From Botrimarina mediterranea (GTDB lineage Bacteria > Planctomycetota > Planctomycetia > Pirellulales > Lacipirellulaceae): a DNA stretch of 64,000 nt. The notes under the pieces were generated by a model. It saw only the letters and a list, made by a program, of their open reading frames with translations. It had not been told where the DNA came from and searched no databases. This document shows positions 63,711 to 64,000 of this stretch, one piece after another (the first letter of the stretch is position 1; the number at the start of each line of letters is the position of its first letter). Both the position numbers and the translations under genes were made by a program. Location: NCBI RefSeq assembly GCF_007753265.1, contig NZ_CP036349.1, positions 1,955,363-2,019,362 on the forward strand, read 5' to 3'.

Positions 63711-64000
63711 TCAACGACCGGCTCGCGATCCCGCGGAGCGAGCTCCAATTCTCGTTCGCCCGCAGCGCCGGCCCCGGCGGGCAGAACGTCAACAAGCTCA
63801 ACACCAAGGCCGTGCTGCGTTGGAAGCCCGCTGAGTCGGCCGCCCTTTCGCCGGCCGTGTTGGAACGCTTCTTGGCTCGCAATGGCGGGCGGCTGACCCG
63901 TGAGGGCGAGCTGGTGATCGCCTCCGACACGCACCGCGAACAGGGCCGCAATGTCGGCGACTGTCTGCAGCGGCTGCGGGCCCTGGTAGCCGCCGCCGCG
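63692..64000 (+). CDS. ArfB/YaeJ-like peptidyl-tRNA hydrolase (3' end cut)
   Basis: 103 codons from a GTG at 63692; a GTG at 63707 that overlaps the upstream TGA by three bases is an alternative. The RF-1 GGQ domain is clear: LAIPRSELQFSFARSAGPGGQNVNKLNTKAVLRW, with catalytic GGQ, then RLTREGELVIASDTHREQGRN. Rescues stalled ribosomes. The basic C-terminal tail lies outside the window. Confidence 0.85.
   Translation, partial: MQTDLVINDRLAIPRSELQFSFARSAGPGGQNVNKLNTKAVLRWKPAESAALSPAVLERFLARNGGRLTREGELVIASDTHREQGRNVGDCLQRLRALVAAAA

Overview
The window looks like chromosomal DNA of a high-GC planctomycete, most likely order Pirellulales, perhaps Lacipirellulaceae. This is inferred from gene content and style, not from a search: PEP-CTERM and dockerin-bearing exported proteins, small Val/Pro/Tyr-rich secreted proteins, HtrA-type proteases, a C-terminally Zn-ribboned AAA ATPase, many long perfect inverted repeats between genes, and frequent GTG/TTG starts. 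There is no rRNA, tRNA, CRISPR array, transposase or prophage that I can support. The main mobile-looking material is several families of intergenic palindromic repeats.

Layout. 1-6.8 kb is core information processing on the minus strand: greA (cut by the edge), a CdsZ-type zinc-ribbon protein, rpoD, dnaG and an HtrA protease. 7-12.8 kb holds a membrane protein with a DNA-ligase-type OB domain, then aat, a HIT protein, a small secreted protein, queG and a dus gene. 12.9-19.1 kb holds a membrane protein interrupted in frame by a palindromic repeat, a 1252-residue exported protein and a sulfatase-fold pseudoenzyme. 19.2-27.2 kb is an exopolysaccharide locus (WecB/TagA transferase, O-antigen ligase, Wzz-like protein, polysaccharide deacetylase, flippase, glycosyltransferase). 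27.5-34.5 kb holds nhaD, plsC-like and cdsA-like lipid genes, an HExxH protein, a beta-hydroxyacid dehydrogenase and a first MerR/B12-fold regulator.

34.5-39.4 kb is accessory: a Wzz-like secreted protein bracketed by direct copies of one palindromic element, an MFS transporter, a DUF433/PIN-like toxin-antitoxin pair, an Imm21-like immunity gene and a membrane protein bracketed by another repeat. 39.4-47.3 kb returns to housekeeping: ppnP, an HMA lipoprotein, thiC, a PEP-CTERM protein, an HtrA-like pseudoprotease, recA behind an SOS-box-like site, thpR and cheX.

47.3-60 kb is the most interesting stretch. After a PfkB kinase comes a second MerR/B12-fold regulator, divergent from a sigma-70 factor, with a twice-repeated CGATTT motif between them that overlaps the regulator's predicted promoter. 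Next come a PRXL2-like thioredoxin-fold protein, queD, folE, a 2-Cys peroxiredoxin, an FeS-type (6-4) photolyase, a class II CPD photolyase, a fasciclin protein and a ferritin-like protein. I read this as a light and photo-oxidative-stress island with a LitR/CarH-like switch that appears to have lost its cobalamin-binding residues. The window ends with a TerB/AAA/Zn-ribbon protein, a response regulator with Glu at the phospho-acceptor site, a sugar isomerase-like protein and the start of an ArfB-like release factor.
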